A stretch of DNA of 64,000 nucleotides, taken from contig CAWAFH010000012.1 in assembly GCA_963781265.1 (NCBI GenBank), forward strand, positions 1 through 64,000, in the 5' to 3' direction. The notes under the pieces were generated by a model. It searched no databases. It saw nothing but the letters and a program-made list of their open reading frames with translations, and was not told the DNA's origin. Positions 33,686 through 43,450 of the stretch are shown here, piece by piece. Each line of letters begins with the position of its first letter. The first letter of the stretch is position 1. Source of the DNA: WHSW01 sp963781265 (GTDB lineage: Bacteria > Actinomycetota > Thermoleophilia > Solirubrobacterales > 70-9). The translations under genes were made by a program, and so were the position numbers.

Positions 33686-34581
33686 GCCTCTGCGCGAGAG
33701 CCGGCCTTCCCGGCGGCGAGCTGCGCGAGCTCGACGAGTTGGTCGAACACGCCCTTTCGCGCGGCGACGAGAACCGCCTGCCGACGCTCGGCTTCGGCGA
33801 GATCTCGCTCGTGCTCGGCTGGCCCGCGGATCAGCCGAAGCTCGCCTGCAAGCGGCTTCCGGTGTTCGCCTCTCGGGCTCAGTTCGATGCCTACAGCGCC
33901 ACGCTCGTGGACTACATCGAGGCGCTCCGGCGTGCGGGTATTCGAGTCGTCGAGACCGAGATGGAGGGGGTGGCTCGAGCGGACGGCAGCATCGCCGGCT
34001 ACGTGGTTCAGCCCATGCTCCCCGCCGAGACGCTTGCTCCCGTGGTCCTCCGCAACAGCGACCCGGCCCGCGGCCATCCACTCGTCGCGGAGGTGGTGGC
34101 CAAGGCGGCCGCCGCGGTCTCACCGAGTGTCGGCATCGATGCCCAGCTCGCGAATTGGACCTGGGACCGCGGGGTGTTGACCTACATCGACGTCTCAACG
34201 CCGATGCTCTGGTCTGAGGACGGGATCGCCCGCCTCGACCTCTCGCTGCTGGCTCGGGCCTACCCGGCGATACTGCGCCGGCCGCTCCGCCGTTTCGTCG
34301 CTCCGCGGATCCTCGATGGATACCGCGATTTGCGCCGCGTCTATCTGGATCTCACCGGCAACTTGCTCAAGGAGAGGCTCGAGCCCTGGCTTGGGGCCTT
34401 CCTCGAAGAACTCGGACCGCGCCTCGCCGAGCCGCTCAGCGAGGCGACGGTCCGCGCGTACTACCGCTCCGACGCGCGGCTTTGGGAAGCGCTGCTTCGG
34501 ATCCGCCGCCTTGACCGCGCCTGGCATCGCCGGACTGGGCGCCGATATCCGTTCCTGCTCCCGGGCGCGATCGAGCGCTGA
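33682..34581 (+). CDS. Unknown protein coupled to aminotransferase (DUF6206-like)
   Basis: A 299-aa soluble protein. The segments LPTLGFGEISLVLGWP, LACKRLPVF (a possible ATP-holding Lys) and LTYIDVSTPMLW echo the layout of the aminoglycoside-kinase-like fold, but the catalytic loop HxD is not seen. It may be the family DUF6206; that recollection is uncertain. The ATG overlaps the aminotransferase stop, so both should act in one process. Confidence 0.55.
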   Translation: MSLCARAGLPGGELRELDELVEHALSRGDENRLPTLGFGEISLVLGWPADQPKLACKRLPVFASRAQFDAYSATLVDYIEALRRAGIRVVETEMEGVARADGSIAGYVVQPMLPAETLAPVVLRNSDPARGHPLVAEVVAKAAAAVSPSVGIDAQLANWTWDRGVLTYIDVSTPMLWSEDGIARLDLSLLARAYPAILRRPLRRFVAPRILDGYRDLRRVYLDLTGNLLKERLEPWLGAFLEELGPRLAEPLSEATVRAYYRSDARLWEALLRIRRLDRAWHRRTGRRYPFLLPGAIER

Positions 34582-34863
34582 TTGAGAGGGCGACGCGACA
34601 CCGGCCCGACGGCGAATCGGAGTCAGAAGCCCCGACGTTCGGCGAAACGGCACACGCCGCCATGGAAAGTGCGCCTTTGCCCCCCTAGCCTAAATCGCTT
34701 CTGAGAGCGCCGAGGCTAGTTGGCCTCTCCGATGATCCCTGGCAGCCGTGGTCGTCAGCCGCACAGACGATGGTGAACTGCAGCGATTCGCTCATCAACC
34801 AGTTGGCAAAGCGGGAGGTCAGATAGGGGAGACTGTGCAGACACCGACCGAAAGGCAATCGGA

Positions 34864-35385
34864 ATGTCAGATAGACCCGTATTCCTCTACGCCGCGATCT
34901 ACAGCGAGATCGCCGACGCCGAGGCCGACTATGAGGCCGTCTTCGATCTTCACGCGCTCGGAGCGATCGGAACCTTCGACTCCGCGGTGATCCGCAAGGA
35001 AGAGGACGGCAAGGTTCGCGTCACCAAGACCGAGAAGCCGACCCAGCACGGCGCCTGGACCGGGGCCGGGGTTGGTGCGCTGGTTGGGATCCTGTTCCCG
35101 CCCGCGGTCCTCGGCGCCGCCATCGTCGGCGCTGGCGCCGGCGGGTTGACCGAACATCTCACAAAGGGGATCTCCCGCGGCGACCTCAAGGAGCTCGGTG
35201 ACGAACTCCAGGCGGGTACCGCGGCCGTGATCGTGATCGCCGAGTCGAAGATCGAAGAGCAACTCGAGAAGGCGACCAAGCGCGCCAACAAGATGATCGA
35301 GAAGCAGATCGACGCCGACGCCGACGATCTCGAGCGCGAGATCGAGGCCGCGGCGAAGGAAGACGGCGCGGCGACCGGCTCGTAG
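34864..35385 (+). CDS. DUF1269-family membrane-associated stress protein
   Basis: A 173-aa protein. The N-terminal alpha/beta part (AAIYSEIADAEADYEAVFD) is followed by a Gly-rich hydrophobic hairpin (about 62-98, GAGVGALVGILFPPAVLGA) and a long charged helix with coiled-coil character. This matches DUF1269. A 282-bp gap upstream contains no gene that I can support. A strong hairpin terminator follows at 35431. Confidence 0.78.
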   Translation: MSDRPVFLYAAIYSEIADAEADYEAVFDLHALGAIGTFDSAVIRKEEDGKVRVTKTEKPTQHGAWTGAGVGALVGILFPPAVLGAAIVGAGAGGLTEHLTKGISRGDLKELGDELQAGTAAVIVIAESKIEEQLEKATKRANKMIEKQIDADADDLEREIEAAAKEDGAATGS

Positions 35386-35430
35386 GCCGGCTCTCCCGCT
35401 TCATATGCCCGCAAGGGCGCGCAACCGGTG

Positions 35431-35462
35431 AGCCGCGTCCGAGCAGATGCTCGGACGCGGCT
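35431..35462 (+). terminator. Strong hairpin terminator after DUF1269 gene
   Basis: Perfect 15-bp arms (AGCCGCGTCCGAGCA and its complement) with a 2-nt centre, starting 45 nt after the DUF1269 stop and followed by TCCTAGTT. A rho-independent type terminator with a weak T-run, placed between two same-direction genes. Confidence 0.7.
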
Positions 35463-35525
35463 TCCTAGTTGCGATTTCAAGCAGGTGCACTCGCCCTTCG
35501 AGGCGACGGCAAGAAGGAACGAAAG

Positions 35526-36935
35526 ATGAACGAACCAACAAGCGGTGCTGCCTCGGCCGATGCACGCGCGGCAGCCGGCAAGGCCGCGCGCGAGGCGGTT
35601 CCCCGCGCCAGTCACGGGGAGTGGACGCCGCCGGCGCGCCGCAAGGATCCGGTCAAGCTGCTTGAGGATCAGGCCAAGAGCCGGGTTCCGGAGCTCGTGC
35701 CGATTCGCTACGGGCGGATGCTCGCTTCTCCGTTCACCTTCTATCGCGGCGCTGCCGCGATCATGGCCATGGACCTCGGCAAAACCCCGGAGTCCGGGTT
35801 GCGGGTCCAGGCGTGCGGCGATGCCCACCTCTCGAACTTCGGAGTCTTCGCCGCCCCCGACCGCCGCCTGGTTGTCGATGTCAACGACTTCGACGAGACC
35901 CTCCCTGGACCATGGGAGTGGGACGTCAAGCGTCTCGCCGCCAGCTTCGAGATCGCCGGGCGTGACCGCGACTTCACGCCGAAGGAGACCAGGGACGCCG
36001 TCCTCAGCACCGTGCGCCACTACCGCGAGGCGATGCGCGAGTTCGCCAAGATGCGAAACCTCGACGTCTGGTATGCGCGACTCGACGTCGAGACCCTCCT
36101 CGCCGACCTGGCCAAGGTCGCCGACAAGAAGCAGATGAAGGCGGCGCGCAAGAACGTAAAGAAGGCCGGCAAGAAGAACAGCCTCAAGGCCTTCGACCGT
36201 CTCGTCCACGAGGTCGACGGCGAGCCCCGGATCATCAGCGACCCGCCGCTGATCGTGCCAGCGCGGGAACTGGTCTCCGACGCCCAGCGCCATGAGCTCG
36301 AAGATCGAATCAAGGAGATGCTCGGCCGCTACCGCGAGAGCCTCAAGGGCGACCGCCGCCACCTCTTCGACAGCTTCGGATTCGTGGACATGGCCCGCAA
36401 GGTGGTCGGCGTCGGCAGCGTCGGCACCCGCGCCTGGGTCGTGCTGATGATGGGCCGCGACGGCCAGGACCCGCTCTTCCTACAGGCAAAGGAGGCCGAG
36501 GCCTCGGTGCTCGAGCCCTACGTAGGGGCGAGCGAGTTCGGTAACCACGGCGAGAGGGTCGTCGAGGGCCAGTGGCTGATGCAGGCCTCGAGCGACGTTC
36601 TGCTGGGATGGCTTCCGGGCACCGGGATCGATGGCGCCAATCGCGACTTCTACGTGCGCCAGCTCTGGGACGGCAAGCGCTCGGTCGAGATCGAGACCCT
36701 GCCACCGGAGGGCCTCGCGATCTACGGTCGCGTCTGCGGCTGGACGCTGGCCAGAGCGCACGCGCGATCCGGCGATCGGATCGCCATCGGCGCCTACCTC
36801 GGCAAGGGCGAGAGCTTCGATCAGGCGATCGCCGACTTCTCCCGGCGCTACGCGGACCAAAATGAGCTCGACTACGGAGCCCTCGCCGACGCGGCCAAGT
36901 CGGGCCGCATCGAGGTCGAGACCGACCTCGATTGA
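35526..36935 (+). CDS. DUF2252-family protein (kinase-like fold)
   Basis: A 469-aa soluble protein of DUF2252. Characteristic segments are FYRGAAAIMAMDLG, CGDAHLSNFGVFAAPDRRLV and DVNDFDETLPGPWEWDVKRL, which look like HxD/DFD elements of an aminoglycoside-kinase-like active site (GDAHLSNFG, then NDFDE). Substrate unknown in the family. ATG 35526 is used. The middle carries a Lys-rich segment (residues about 200-225). Follows the DUF1269 gene after a terminator. Confidence 0.82.
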   Translation: MNEPTSGAASADARAAAGKAAREAVPRASHGEWTPPARRKDPVKLLEDQAKSRVPELVPIRYGRMLASPFTFYRGAAAIMAMDLGKTPESGLRVQACGDAHLSNFGVFAAPDRRLVVDVNDFDETLPGPWEWDVKRLAASFEIAGRDRDFTPKETRDAVLSTVRHYREAMREFAKMRNLDVWYARLDVETLLADLAKVADKKQMKAARKNVKKAGKKNSLKAFDRLVHEVDGEPRIISDPPLIVPARELVSDAQRHELEDRIKEMLGRYRESLKGDRRHLFDSFGFVDMARKVVGVGSVGTRAWVVLMMGRDGQDPLFLQAKEAEASVLEPYVGASEFGNHGERVVEGQWLMQASSDVLLGWLPGTGIDGANRDFYVRQLWDGKRSVEIETLPPEGLAIYGRVCGWTLARAHARSGDRIAIGAYLGKGESFDQAIADFSRRYADQNELDYGALADAAKSGRIEVETDLD

Positions 36936-37035
36936 ACCCCGGGTGCAAAGTTGCGAGCCGTCAGGGAGCGTGAAGCCGGTTCGAGTGGGTGCCTTACCGT
37001 CACGCGGAGCGGACGAATCGACCCAAGGAGGACGT

Positions 37036-37419
37036 ATGCGTGGTGCGGGAAGAGTCGTGTTCGCAGCAACGTTGCTGCTCATCGTCGGATTTCTCAACAT
37101 CATCTACGGCATCGGCGCCCTGGATGACGCGAACTACTTCGTCAACGACACGAGGTTCGTGCTTACCAACCTGAACACGCTCGGATGGGTGCTGATCGTG
37201 CTCGGGATCATCCAGCTCACCGCCGGCTTCTCGCTGTTCGCGGGCAACGCCTACGGTCGCGTGCTCGGCATCATCGGCGGCAGCCTCGGCGCGATCGGGG
37301 CACTGTTCTCGATCGGCGGCGCCAACCCCTGGTGGTCGCTAGTGATATTCGCGCTTTGCATCTACGTCGTCCACGGGATCATCGTCTATGGCGAGGATGA
37401 GAAGGTCTCCGGCGTCTGA
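37036..37419 (+). CDS. Four-helix membrane protein (DUF7144-like)
   Basis: A 127-aa protein with four hydrophobic helices; the pattern LLIVGFLNIIYGIGALDD, then LGWVLIVLGIIQLTAGFSLF and PWWSLVIFALCIYVVHGIIV fits the actinobacterial DUF7144 family. AAGGAGG lies 5 nt before the ATG. A hairpin follows its stop. Function unknown. Confidence 0.8.
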   Translation: MRGAGRVVFAATLLLIVGFLNIIYGIGALDDANYFVNDTRFVLTNLNTLGWVLIVLGIIQLTAGFSLFAGNAYGRVLGIIGGSLGAIGALFSIGGANPWWSLVIFALCIYVVHGIIVYGEDEKVSGV

Positions 37420-37429
37420 GTCGGCAAGC

Positions 37430-37458
37430 GCAGGGGCCTGGGCGATCCAGGCTCCTGC
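37430..37458 (+). terminator. Hairpin terminator after DUF7144-like gene
   Basis: GCAGGGGCCTGG (37430-37441), loop GCGAT, CCAGGCTCCTGC (37447-37458). Eleven Watson-Crick pairs and one G-U pair. It starts 11 nt after the stop codon; no clear T-run follows. Confidence 0.55.
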
Positions 37459-37496
37459 CGGCCCGCCTCGCCTTCTGACTTGGGAGTGAGCTTGCC

Positions 37497-38138
37497 ATGC
37501 AGCGCGAGGACGATGACCTGCACGCGGAGCGGGGGATCGAGGCGCCGGCGTTCGTGGTCGAGTCCGAGGCGCTCGCGGCCGCTTTCTCGGAAGCACGCCG
37601 TGCCCACTCGGGTCACACCCGCGGCGGCCACGGCAGGCCCTACTTCGAGCACCCGATCCAGGTCGCCGAGCTGCTGCGAGACGAGGGCTACGACGAGGCG
37701 GTATGCGCGGCCGGTCTCCTGCATGACGCGGTCGAGGACTCGGGCCTGACGATCGGCGAGGTGACCGAGCGCTTCGGCCCCAACGTCGGGGAACTGGTCG
37801 CGGCGCTGACCGAGGATCCTTCGATCAGCGACTGGGAGGAGCGCAAGCTCGCACTGCGAGAACGCGTCGCAGACTCTGGTCCCGAGTGTGCGGCGATCTA
37901 CATCGCCGACAAGCTCGCCAACCTGCATGACTGGCGGGTGGTCTACGCCGAAGTTGGCGAGCGTGCGGTCCAGTTCTTCAAAGCTCCGACCCTCGACGCC
38001 AGGGTCCGCGCCTGGCACGCGGATCTCGAGATGGGCGAGCGCATCGCCGCCCAGCTCGGCCTAAACGCACGACTTCGCCGAGAGCTTGAGCGGTTTGAGC
38101 GCGAGCGTTTGGGTGAGCCTGCGCCCCGCAGTGACTGA
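37497..38138 (+). CDS. HD-domain hydrolase, SpoT/MESH1-like
   Basis: A 213-aa metal-dependent phosphohydrolase of the RelA/SpoT HD type without synthetase or TGS domains. The HD set is seen as YFEHPIQVAELL (His), AAGLLHDAVEDSGLT (HD and ED) and IYIADKLANLHDWR (late Asp). Such stand-alone proteins include small alarmone hydrolases that degrade (p)ppGpp. ATG 37497 has no strong ribosome site. The ppGpp role is inference from the family. Confidence 0.8.
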   Translation: MQREDDDLHAERGIEAPAFVVESEALAAAFSEARRAHSGHTRGGHGRPYFEHPIQVAELLRDEGYDEAVCAAGLLHDAVEDSGLTIGEVTERFGPNVGELVAALTEDPSISDWEERKLALRERVADSGPECAAIYIADKLANLHDWRVVYAEVGERAVQFFKAPTLDARVRAWHADLEMGERIAAQLGLNARLRRELERFERERLGEPAPRSD

Positions 38139-38243
38139 CCCGTGGCTCATCGCGATCGGGCGGCGACGGGTGGGGGGCGTCGGATCCGAGATAGTGTCTT
38201 CAGTGCCGATGCCCCGCATCGCCCAAGACCCGATCATCAGCTG

Positions 38244-39169
38244 ATGGCCGACTCCGTTCAACCGCCCCCACCCGAAGCGTCGGACGACACGATGGTGGAG
38301 GGATCGCCGTTTTCGCCGCGGGTGACGCACCGGCTGATGCTCGAGTTCGGCGACCGCAGGGACTTCGACGATCCGCGCCTTGAGTGGCGGCGGCTGTTTT
38401 CGGAGCTGCTCGGGACGTTCTTCCTCGTGCTCGTCGCCGCCGGCGGCGGGATCCTGGTCGGCAAGGGCCAGATCAGCCTCGCCGCGGCCGTGGTGGCGCC
38501 GGGGCTGATGGTGATGGCGATCATCCTCTTCATGGGCGCGGTCTCCGGCGCGCATCTGAACCCGGCCGTGTCGCTCGCCTTCGCCATGCGCGGCGACTTC
38601 CCCTGGAAGCGCGTACCGGGCTACATCATCGTCCAGCTGCTCGGCGCCACTCTCGCGTGTCTGTTCTTGCTTGCGGTGTTCGGGAACGTCGAGCACCTCG
38701 GCGCCACGCTCCCGGGCCCCGGCTACGAGAACTGGCAGGCGTTGCTGATGGAGATCGCGCTCACGCCGGCCTGGTCAGCGTGATCCTCGGGACCGCCTCT
38801 GCGGCCCAGAACGTCGGCGCGATCGCCGCGCTCGGGGTCGGCGGCTACATCGCGCTGGCCGGACTCTGGGCAGCGCCGGTCAGCGGCACGTCGATGAACC
38901 CGGCCCGCTCGTTCGGCCCGGCCCTGGTCGGCACCGACTTCTCCAGCTACTGGGTCTACGTCGTCGGGCCCCTGGCCGGCGCGATGATCGCGGTCGGATG
39001 CGCCTACATCCTCCGCGGGCGCGGCGGCGATCCGATCTCCGCCGCCGCGGGGTCGGGGGTGCTCACGCCGGGAGACCTGGAGGAGGAGAAGCGGCTCTCG
39101 AGTGAGATCGACGCCGGCAAGGTCGCGCCGCCGGGGATCGCTGAGGATGGCCCCTCGAGCGCGAGTTGA
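38244..39169 (+). CDS. Aquaporin/glycerol facilitator (MIP family), frameshifted
   Basis: An AqpZ-like channel interrupted once. Frame 1 (ATG 38244) has a 50-residue polar N terminus, then ELLGTFFLVLVAAGGGILVG and the first NPA box (GAHLNPAVSLAF), and stops at 38783. The continuation GLVSVILGTASAAQNVGAI and the second box (GTSMNPARSFGPALVG) lie in the next frame to 39169. A missing base near 38764-38767 would restore one protein of about 307 aa. Either a sequence error or a recent loss; both NPA boxes are intact, so decay is not advanced. Confidence 0.83.
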
Positions 39170-39280
39170 CCGCCGTCCGTCCTTGCGGTGGCGCCGAGAT
39201 CACCCGATGAGGATGATGCCCGCCAACGCCCCCCGATGCACAATCCGCAAGCCTGGGCGGTCGATTCGTAAGGGAGCAAC

Positions 39281-41179
39281 ATGTCTCAAGATGCGAGTAG
39301 CAGAGCAGGTGAGCCGCAGAGCGCGGCCGCGCCATCGCCCTTTCCGCCGATCGCTCAGTACGCATTTCTCTCCAACTGCCACACCGGGGCCCTGGTGGCA
39401 CCCGACGGAGCGGTGGACTGGCTCTGCGTGCCGCGCTTCGACTCCGCAAGCGTGTTCGGAACCCTGCTCGACCGCCAGGCCGGCAGCTTCCGATTCGGCC
39501 CGTTCGGGATCAACGTGCCTTCGGCTCGCGCCTACGAGCCGGGCACGAACATCCTCGCCACCACCTGGCACACGCCGACCGGCTGGGTCCTCGTTCGCGA
39601 GGCGCTGACGATCGGCCCGAGCCGCGGCGAGGACACGATCACCCCGCACACCCGCCCGCCCGCCGACGACGACGCCGACCACCTGCTGGTCAGGGTCGCC
39701 ACCTGCCTCGAAGGAAGCGTCGAGATCGAGTTGATCTGCGAGCCGGATTTCGACTATGGCCGTGTCCCGGCCGAGTGGACGCTGGTCGGCGAGGACCGAC
39801 TCACCGCCGATGCCTCGGGGGCGGATCTGACGATCAGGTTGCGATCCGACATCCCCCTCGGCGTCGAGGGCGACTGGGTGCGGGCGCGCCACGTCCTCAC
39901 GGAGGGCGAGCAGGCGTTCTGCTCGCTCTCCTGGGCCGATGGCCTGGAGTCGCCGGCGGACATCGATGATGCCAGGGCGCGACTTGACGCCACGAAGCGT
40001 TACTGGCGGGGCTGGCTCGCGCGTGCGCGGATGCCCGACCACCGCTTTCGCGAGCCGGTCCAGCGCTCCGCGCTGGCGATCAAGGGGCTCACCTACATGC
40101 CCACCGGCGCCACCGTGGCCGCGCTCACCACCTCGCTGCCCGAGACCCCGGGCGGCGAGCGCAACTGGGACTACCGCTTCACCTGGATGCGGGATTCGAC
40201 CTTCACCCTGCAGGCGCTGCACTTCCTCAACCTCGACTGGGAGGCCGACGAGTTCATGCAGTTCGTCGCCGACCTGGAGGCGAACGAGGACGGGGCTCTG
40301 CAGATCATGTACGGGATCGACGGGCACCGCGACCTGACCGAGTCGACGCTCGATCAGCTCTCCGGCTACGCGGGGGCGAGCCCGGTCCGGACCGGCAACG
40401 GCGCATTTGACCAGCGACAGAACGACGTCTTCGGCGCCGTACTCGACTCGATCCTGCTGCATACGCGCCGCAGCGAGCGCTTGCCACGACGCCTTTGGCC
40501 GATCGTCGAGGCGCAAGCGAAGTGTGCGACCGACGTCTGGCGCAACCCCGACCAGGGCATCTGGGAGGCGCGCGGCGAACCCCAGCACTACGTCTCGTCG
40601 AAGCTGATGTGCTGGGTCGCGCTCGACCGGGCGGCGAAGCTGGCAGGGATCCGCGGGGACGCTGAACTGGAGCAGACCTGGCGCACGACCGCCGACGAGA
40701 TCCGAGCCGACATCCTCGCGCACGGGGTGCGCGACGGGGTCCTGCGCCAGCACTACGACACCGATGCGCTTGACGCCTCAACCCTGCTGGCGGCGATCTT
40801 CGGCTTCCTGCACGGGGACGACGAGACGCTGCGCAAGTCGGTGGAGGCGATCGCCGACGATCTGACCGAGGACGGCTTCGTCCTGCGCTACCGCACCGAT
40901 GAGACCGACGACGGCATGTCGGGCAAGGAGGGCAGCTTTCTGATCTGCTCCTTCTGGCTCGTTTCCGCCCTCGCGATCGTCGGCGATCAGCAGGGGGCTC
41001 GGGACCTGATGGAGCGGCTGCTCAGCGTCGCCTCGCCCCTGGGTCTTTACGCCGAGGAGTTCGACACCGACACCGGGCGCCACCTCGGCAACTTCCCCCA
41101 GGCCTTCTCGCACCTGGCCCTGATCGAGGCGGCGGCGCGGATCATCCTCGCCGAGCGGCTCGAGGAGTACACGGGGTAA
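39281..41179 (+). CDS. Glycoside hydrolase family 15 (glucoamylase/trehalase-like)
   Basis: A 632-aa cytoplasmic GH15 protein. The N-terminal beta-sandwich starts with YAFLSNCHTGALVAPDGAVD; the (alpha/alpha)6 barrel has ERNWDYRFTWMRDSTF and IWEARGEPQHYVSSKLMCWV, carrying the catalytic Glu. No signal peptide. Actinobacterial GH15 proteins of this layout are often trehalases; glucoamylase or alpha-glucosidase activity is equally possible. An AAGGGAG site precedes the ATG. Neighbouring aquaporin hints at osmotic metabolism, but no operon is proven. Confidence 0.9.
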   Translation: MSQDASSRAGEPQSAAAPSPFPPIAQYAFLSNCHTGALVAPDGAVDWLCVPRFDSASVFGTLLDRQAGSFRFGPFGINVPSARAYEPGTNILATTWHTPTGWVLVREALTIGPSRGEDTITPHTRPPADDDADHLLVRVATCLEGSVEIELICEPDFDYGRVPAEWTLVGEDRLTADASGADLTIRLRSDIPLGVEGDWVRARHVLTEGEQAFCSLSWADGLESPADIDDARARLDATKRYWRGWLARARMPDHRFREPVQRSALAIKGLTYMPTGATVAALTTSLPETPGGERNWDYRFTWMRDSTFTLQALHFLNLDWEADEFMQFVADLEANEDGALQIMYGIDGHRDLTESTLDQLSGYAGASPVRTGNGAFDQRQNDVFGAVLDSILLHTRRSERLPRRLWPIVEAQAKCATDVWRNPDQGIWEARGEPQHYVSSKLMCWVALDRAAKLAGIRGDAELEQTWRTTADEIRADILAHGVRDGVLRQHYDTDALDASTLLAAIFGFLHGDDETLRKSVEAIADDLTEDGFVLRYRTDETDDGMSGKEGSFLICSFWLVSALAIVGDQQGARDLMERLLSVASPLGLYAEEFDTDTGRHLGNFPQAFSHLALIEAAARIILAERLEEYTG

Positions 41180-41378
41180 AACGCTAGGCGTGCTTCCGGG
41201 AACTCGGCCGCGGGAGGGCGGAGATAGTGGTCCTGATCGCGATCTGGTGCTTCGCGTTCGCCCGGACCCTGCGGACGAGGACCGCGCCCGAGCCCGCCTG
41301 AGGCGCCCACGGCACGCTTGCTGTGGGGCCAACGCCTCTCGACCAAAGTGCCCGATCCGGGGGCGTTAGGGTGAACCC

Positions 41379-41822
41379 GTGCCGAGTCGCCGTGAGACCA
41401 AGCGGAGGCTTGCCAGCGGAACGGCGAAGTATGTGGTCAATCCCGTCGTCCGCGGGCTGTTTCGACTCGGGCTTCCGGCCCCGGGAACTGCGATTTTGGA
41501 GACGACCGGCCGCAAGTCCAAGCGGCCGCGACGCAACCCGGTTACCAACGGCCTCGACGACGGCGCGTTCTGGATCGTCGCCGAGCACGGGCGCCGGGCG
41601 AGCTATGTCAGGAACATCGAGGCGAATCCCCATGTCCGGGTCCGCGTCGGCCGTCGATGGCGCAAGGGCACCGCCCGGGTTGTCCCTGACGATGATCCAC
41701 GAGAGCGACTGCGCTACATCGCCGCGAGGCACCCGATCGCGAGGTTGAGTACGGCGACCGTACGCCTGATGCAGACCGATCTATTGACGATCCGGATCGA
41801 GCTGATTGGTGAGGAGCGGTAG
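41379..41822 (+). CDS. Deazaflavin (F420)-dependent nitroreductase-family protein
   Basis: A 147-aa split-barrel protein of the Ddn family. ILETTGRKSKRPRRNPVTN and FWIVAEHGRRASYVRNIEAN are typical; the latter forms the F420/substrate pocket. The N-terminal basic helix may bind membranes. GTG 41379 is the start. The family is found in F420-making actinobacteria. The physiological substrate, often a quinone, is not given by sequence. Confidence 0.85.
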   Translation: MPSRRETKRRLASGTAKYVVNPVVRGLFRLGLPAPGTAILETTGRKSKRPRRNPVTNGLDDGAFWIVAEHGRRASYVRNIEANPHVRVRVGRRWRKGTARVVPDDDPRERLRYIAARHPIARLSTATVRLMQTDLLTIRIELIGEER

Positions 41823-41958
41823 CCCCGACTCCCGCCTGCACGCCGCGCAAAGTGAGACCTGGGCGATCTGACGGCATGCGATGTCGCTCGGCCCGTGCCT
41901 TGCCTTGCGACCTTCAGCGTGGGAGTGTTGTCGCGACCCCCACTACGAGGAGGAGGAG

Positions 41959-42280
41959 ATGCCGAAGTACCTAATCGAGGCGTCATACACGACCCAGGGC
42001 GTGGAGGGTGTGCGCAGCAAAGGCGGCACCGATCGGCGAGAAGCGGTGGCCGCCACCGCGGAAGGCGTGGGCGGCAAGCTTGAGTGCTTCTACTTCGGGT
42101 TCGGCGAGCAGCGACGCCATTGTGATCCTCGATCTCCCCGACGACGAGGCGGCGGCAGCCGTTTCGCTGATCGTGAACGCCGCAGGCGGAGCGGAGGTGA
42201 AGACAACCGTGCTGCTCACACCCGAGCAGATGGACGAGGCGGCGAACCGCGCGGTCAGCTACCGCCCACCCGGCCTCTGA
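41959..42280 (+). CDS. GYD-domain protein, frameshifted
   Basis: A small ferredoxin-like-fold protein of about 107 aa. MPKYLIEASYTTQGVEGVRS and GGKLECFYFGFG are read from ATG 41959 (GAGGAGGAG site); the remainder, SSDAIVILDLPDDEAAAAVS to the end, is one frame away. One extra G at about 42103-42106 explains it. Function of GYD proteins is unknown. Confidence 0.72.
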
Positions 42281-42372
42281 GGACAAAGCACCCTGGCCCT
42301 AGCCCTGCGTACGTGCTCCTCCTCGTCAGGTTTCCGCGACCCCACGCCTGCCGAGCTTCTCGTCCGACGCGA

Positions 42373-42753
42373 CTACTCCGGCAGCCCGGCGGCCTCGCGG
42401 GCCTCTCGGTGGGATTGAAACCACTGGAAGCGCACGGCCAATCCATCTCGGACGGTCCACACGTATCCATGCTCGCCCGAGACGGGTACGCCGCTAACCG
42501 AGCCGGACCCGGTGAACTGGGCGAGCACGACGATCTCGTCACCTGCATCGATGATGCGCTCGACCTTGATCTCGAAATCCTCGTAGGTGCCGCGCACGAC
42601 GGCAAGGCTCCTGCGCCCGTGGCGGGTGCCCGGCTCCACGGCATAGCTCGGGTTCACGTACTCCATGTCCGCGGCGATGAAGTCCCGAGCCGACTCCTCC
42701 CGGTCCCAAGCGTCGTAGATACGCCGCACCAACTCCACGTTCTCCTGCGACAT
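42373..42753 (-). CDS. SnoaL-like (NTF2-fold) protein 1
   Basis: A 126-aa protein starting MSQENVELVRRIYDAWDREE, the hallmark of a large SnoaL-like group abundant in Thermoleophilia. A cone-shaped alpha+beta fold with a hydrophobic pocket; no catalytic residues are certain. The ending HREAREAAGLPE resembles the two relatives at 44.0-44.9 kb. Isolated on the minus strand. Confidence 0.83.
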   Translation of the reverse strand: MSQENVELVRRIYDAWDREESARDFIAADMEYVNPSYAVEPGTRHGRRSLAVVRGTYEDFEIKVERIIDAGDEIVVLAQFTGSGSVSGVPVSGEHGYVWTVRDGLAVRFQWFQSHREAREAAGLPE

Positions 42754-42980
42754 CGCCCGCCCAGTATCGCGCGGAAAGTGTCGCTTCCACGCAGAACAGG
42801 CGTCGTGGTACCGCTTCTAGACCGACCGGGCCGCGCGGCGCGACAGCGGATTCCTGCCGCATCTGTCACATTGCCCGCCTCGGGCGAATTACGGGCTGGC
42901 CGCTTCGGCAGCCCCGACGCACCGTCTCAGCGCAACCACCACACCACGATCAAGACGATGACAGCGAAAGGAAACTACCG

Positions 42981-43376
42981 ATGCTGATCGCCGACGCTGA
43001 CTATCCGTTCCTCGACATCCTGTGGACGATGATCGTGTTCTTCGCCTGGGTGGCGTGGATTTGGATCGCGATCACATGCTTCGTCGACATCTTCCGCCGT
43101 CACGACATCGGCGGCGGGCACAAGGCGCTCTGGGTGGTGTTCATCATCGTCGTGCCGTTCCTCGGCGTGCTTGTCTATCTGATCGCCCAGCACGACGGGA
43201 TGCGCGACCGCACACTCGAGCAGGCCAAGGCCAACCAGGCGGCGATGGACCAGTACGTCCGTGACACCGCCGGCGGCTCGGCGTCCGAGATCGCCAAGGC
43301 CAAGGAACTGCTCGACTCGGGCGCGATCACCCAGGACGAGTTCGACGCGATCAAGACAAAGGCGCTGTCCGCCTAG
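42981..43376 (+). CDS. PLDc_N/SHOCT-domain membrane protein
   Basis: A 131-aa protein with two transmembrane helices (about 12-34 and 49-68; between them a loop with RRHDIGGGHKALW), the PLDc_N pattern, and a C-terminal SHOCT motif (AKAKELLDSGAITQDEFDAI). Role unknown; such proteins are common in actinobacterial genomes. A clear terminator follows at 43451. Confidence 0.85.
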   Translation: MLIADADYPFLDILWTMIVFFAWVAWIWIAITCFVDIFRRHDIGGGHKALWVVFIIVVPFLGVLVYLIAQHDGMRDRTLEQAKANQAAMDQYVRDTAGGSASEIAKAKELLDSGAITQDEFDAIKTKALSA

Positions 43377-43450
43377 CGGGCTGAAGGTTTGGGCAGGCAC
43401 GTCGCTGTCTGCCTGAACCGGAGCCGCCGGCTCATTGCGTTGGACGCTCC

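Noticed and set aside
34582..34863. Possible gene in the 282-bp gap before the DUF1269 gene
   Set aside because: Open frames there overlap the DUF1269 gene in another phase and have no protein-like features.
41227..41301. 24-codon hydrophobic frame between GH15 and the Ddn-like gene
   Set aside because: Too short, no ribosome site and no context; could be chance or the relic of a gene end.
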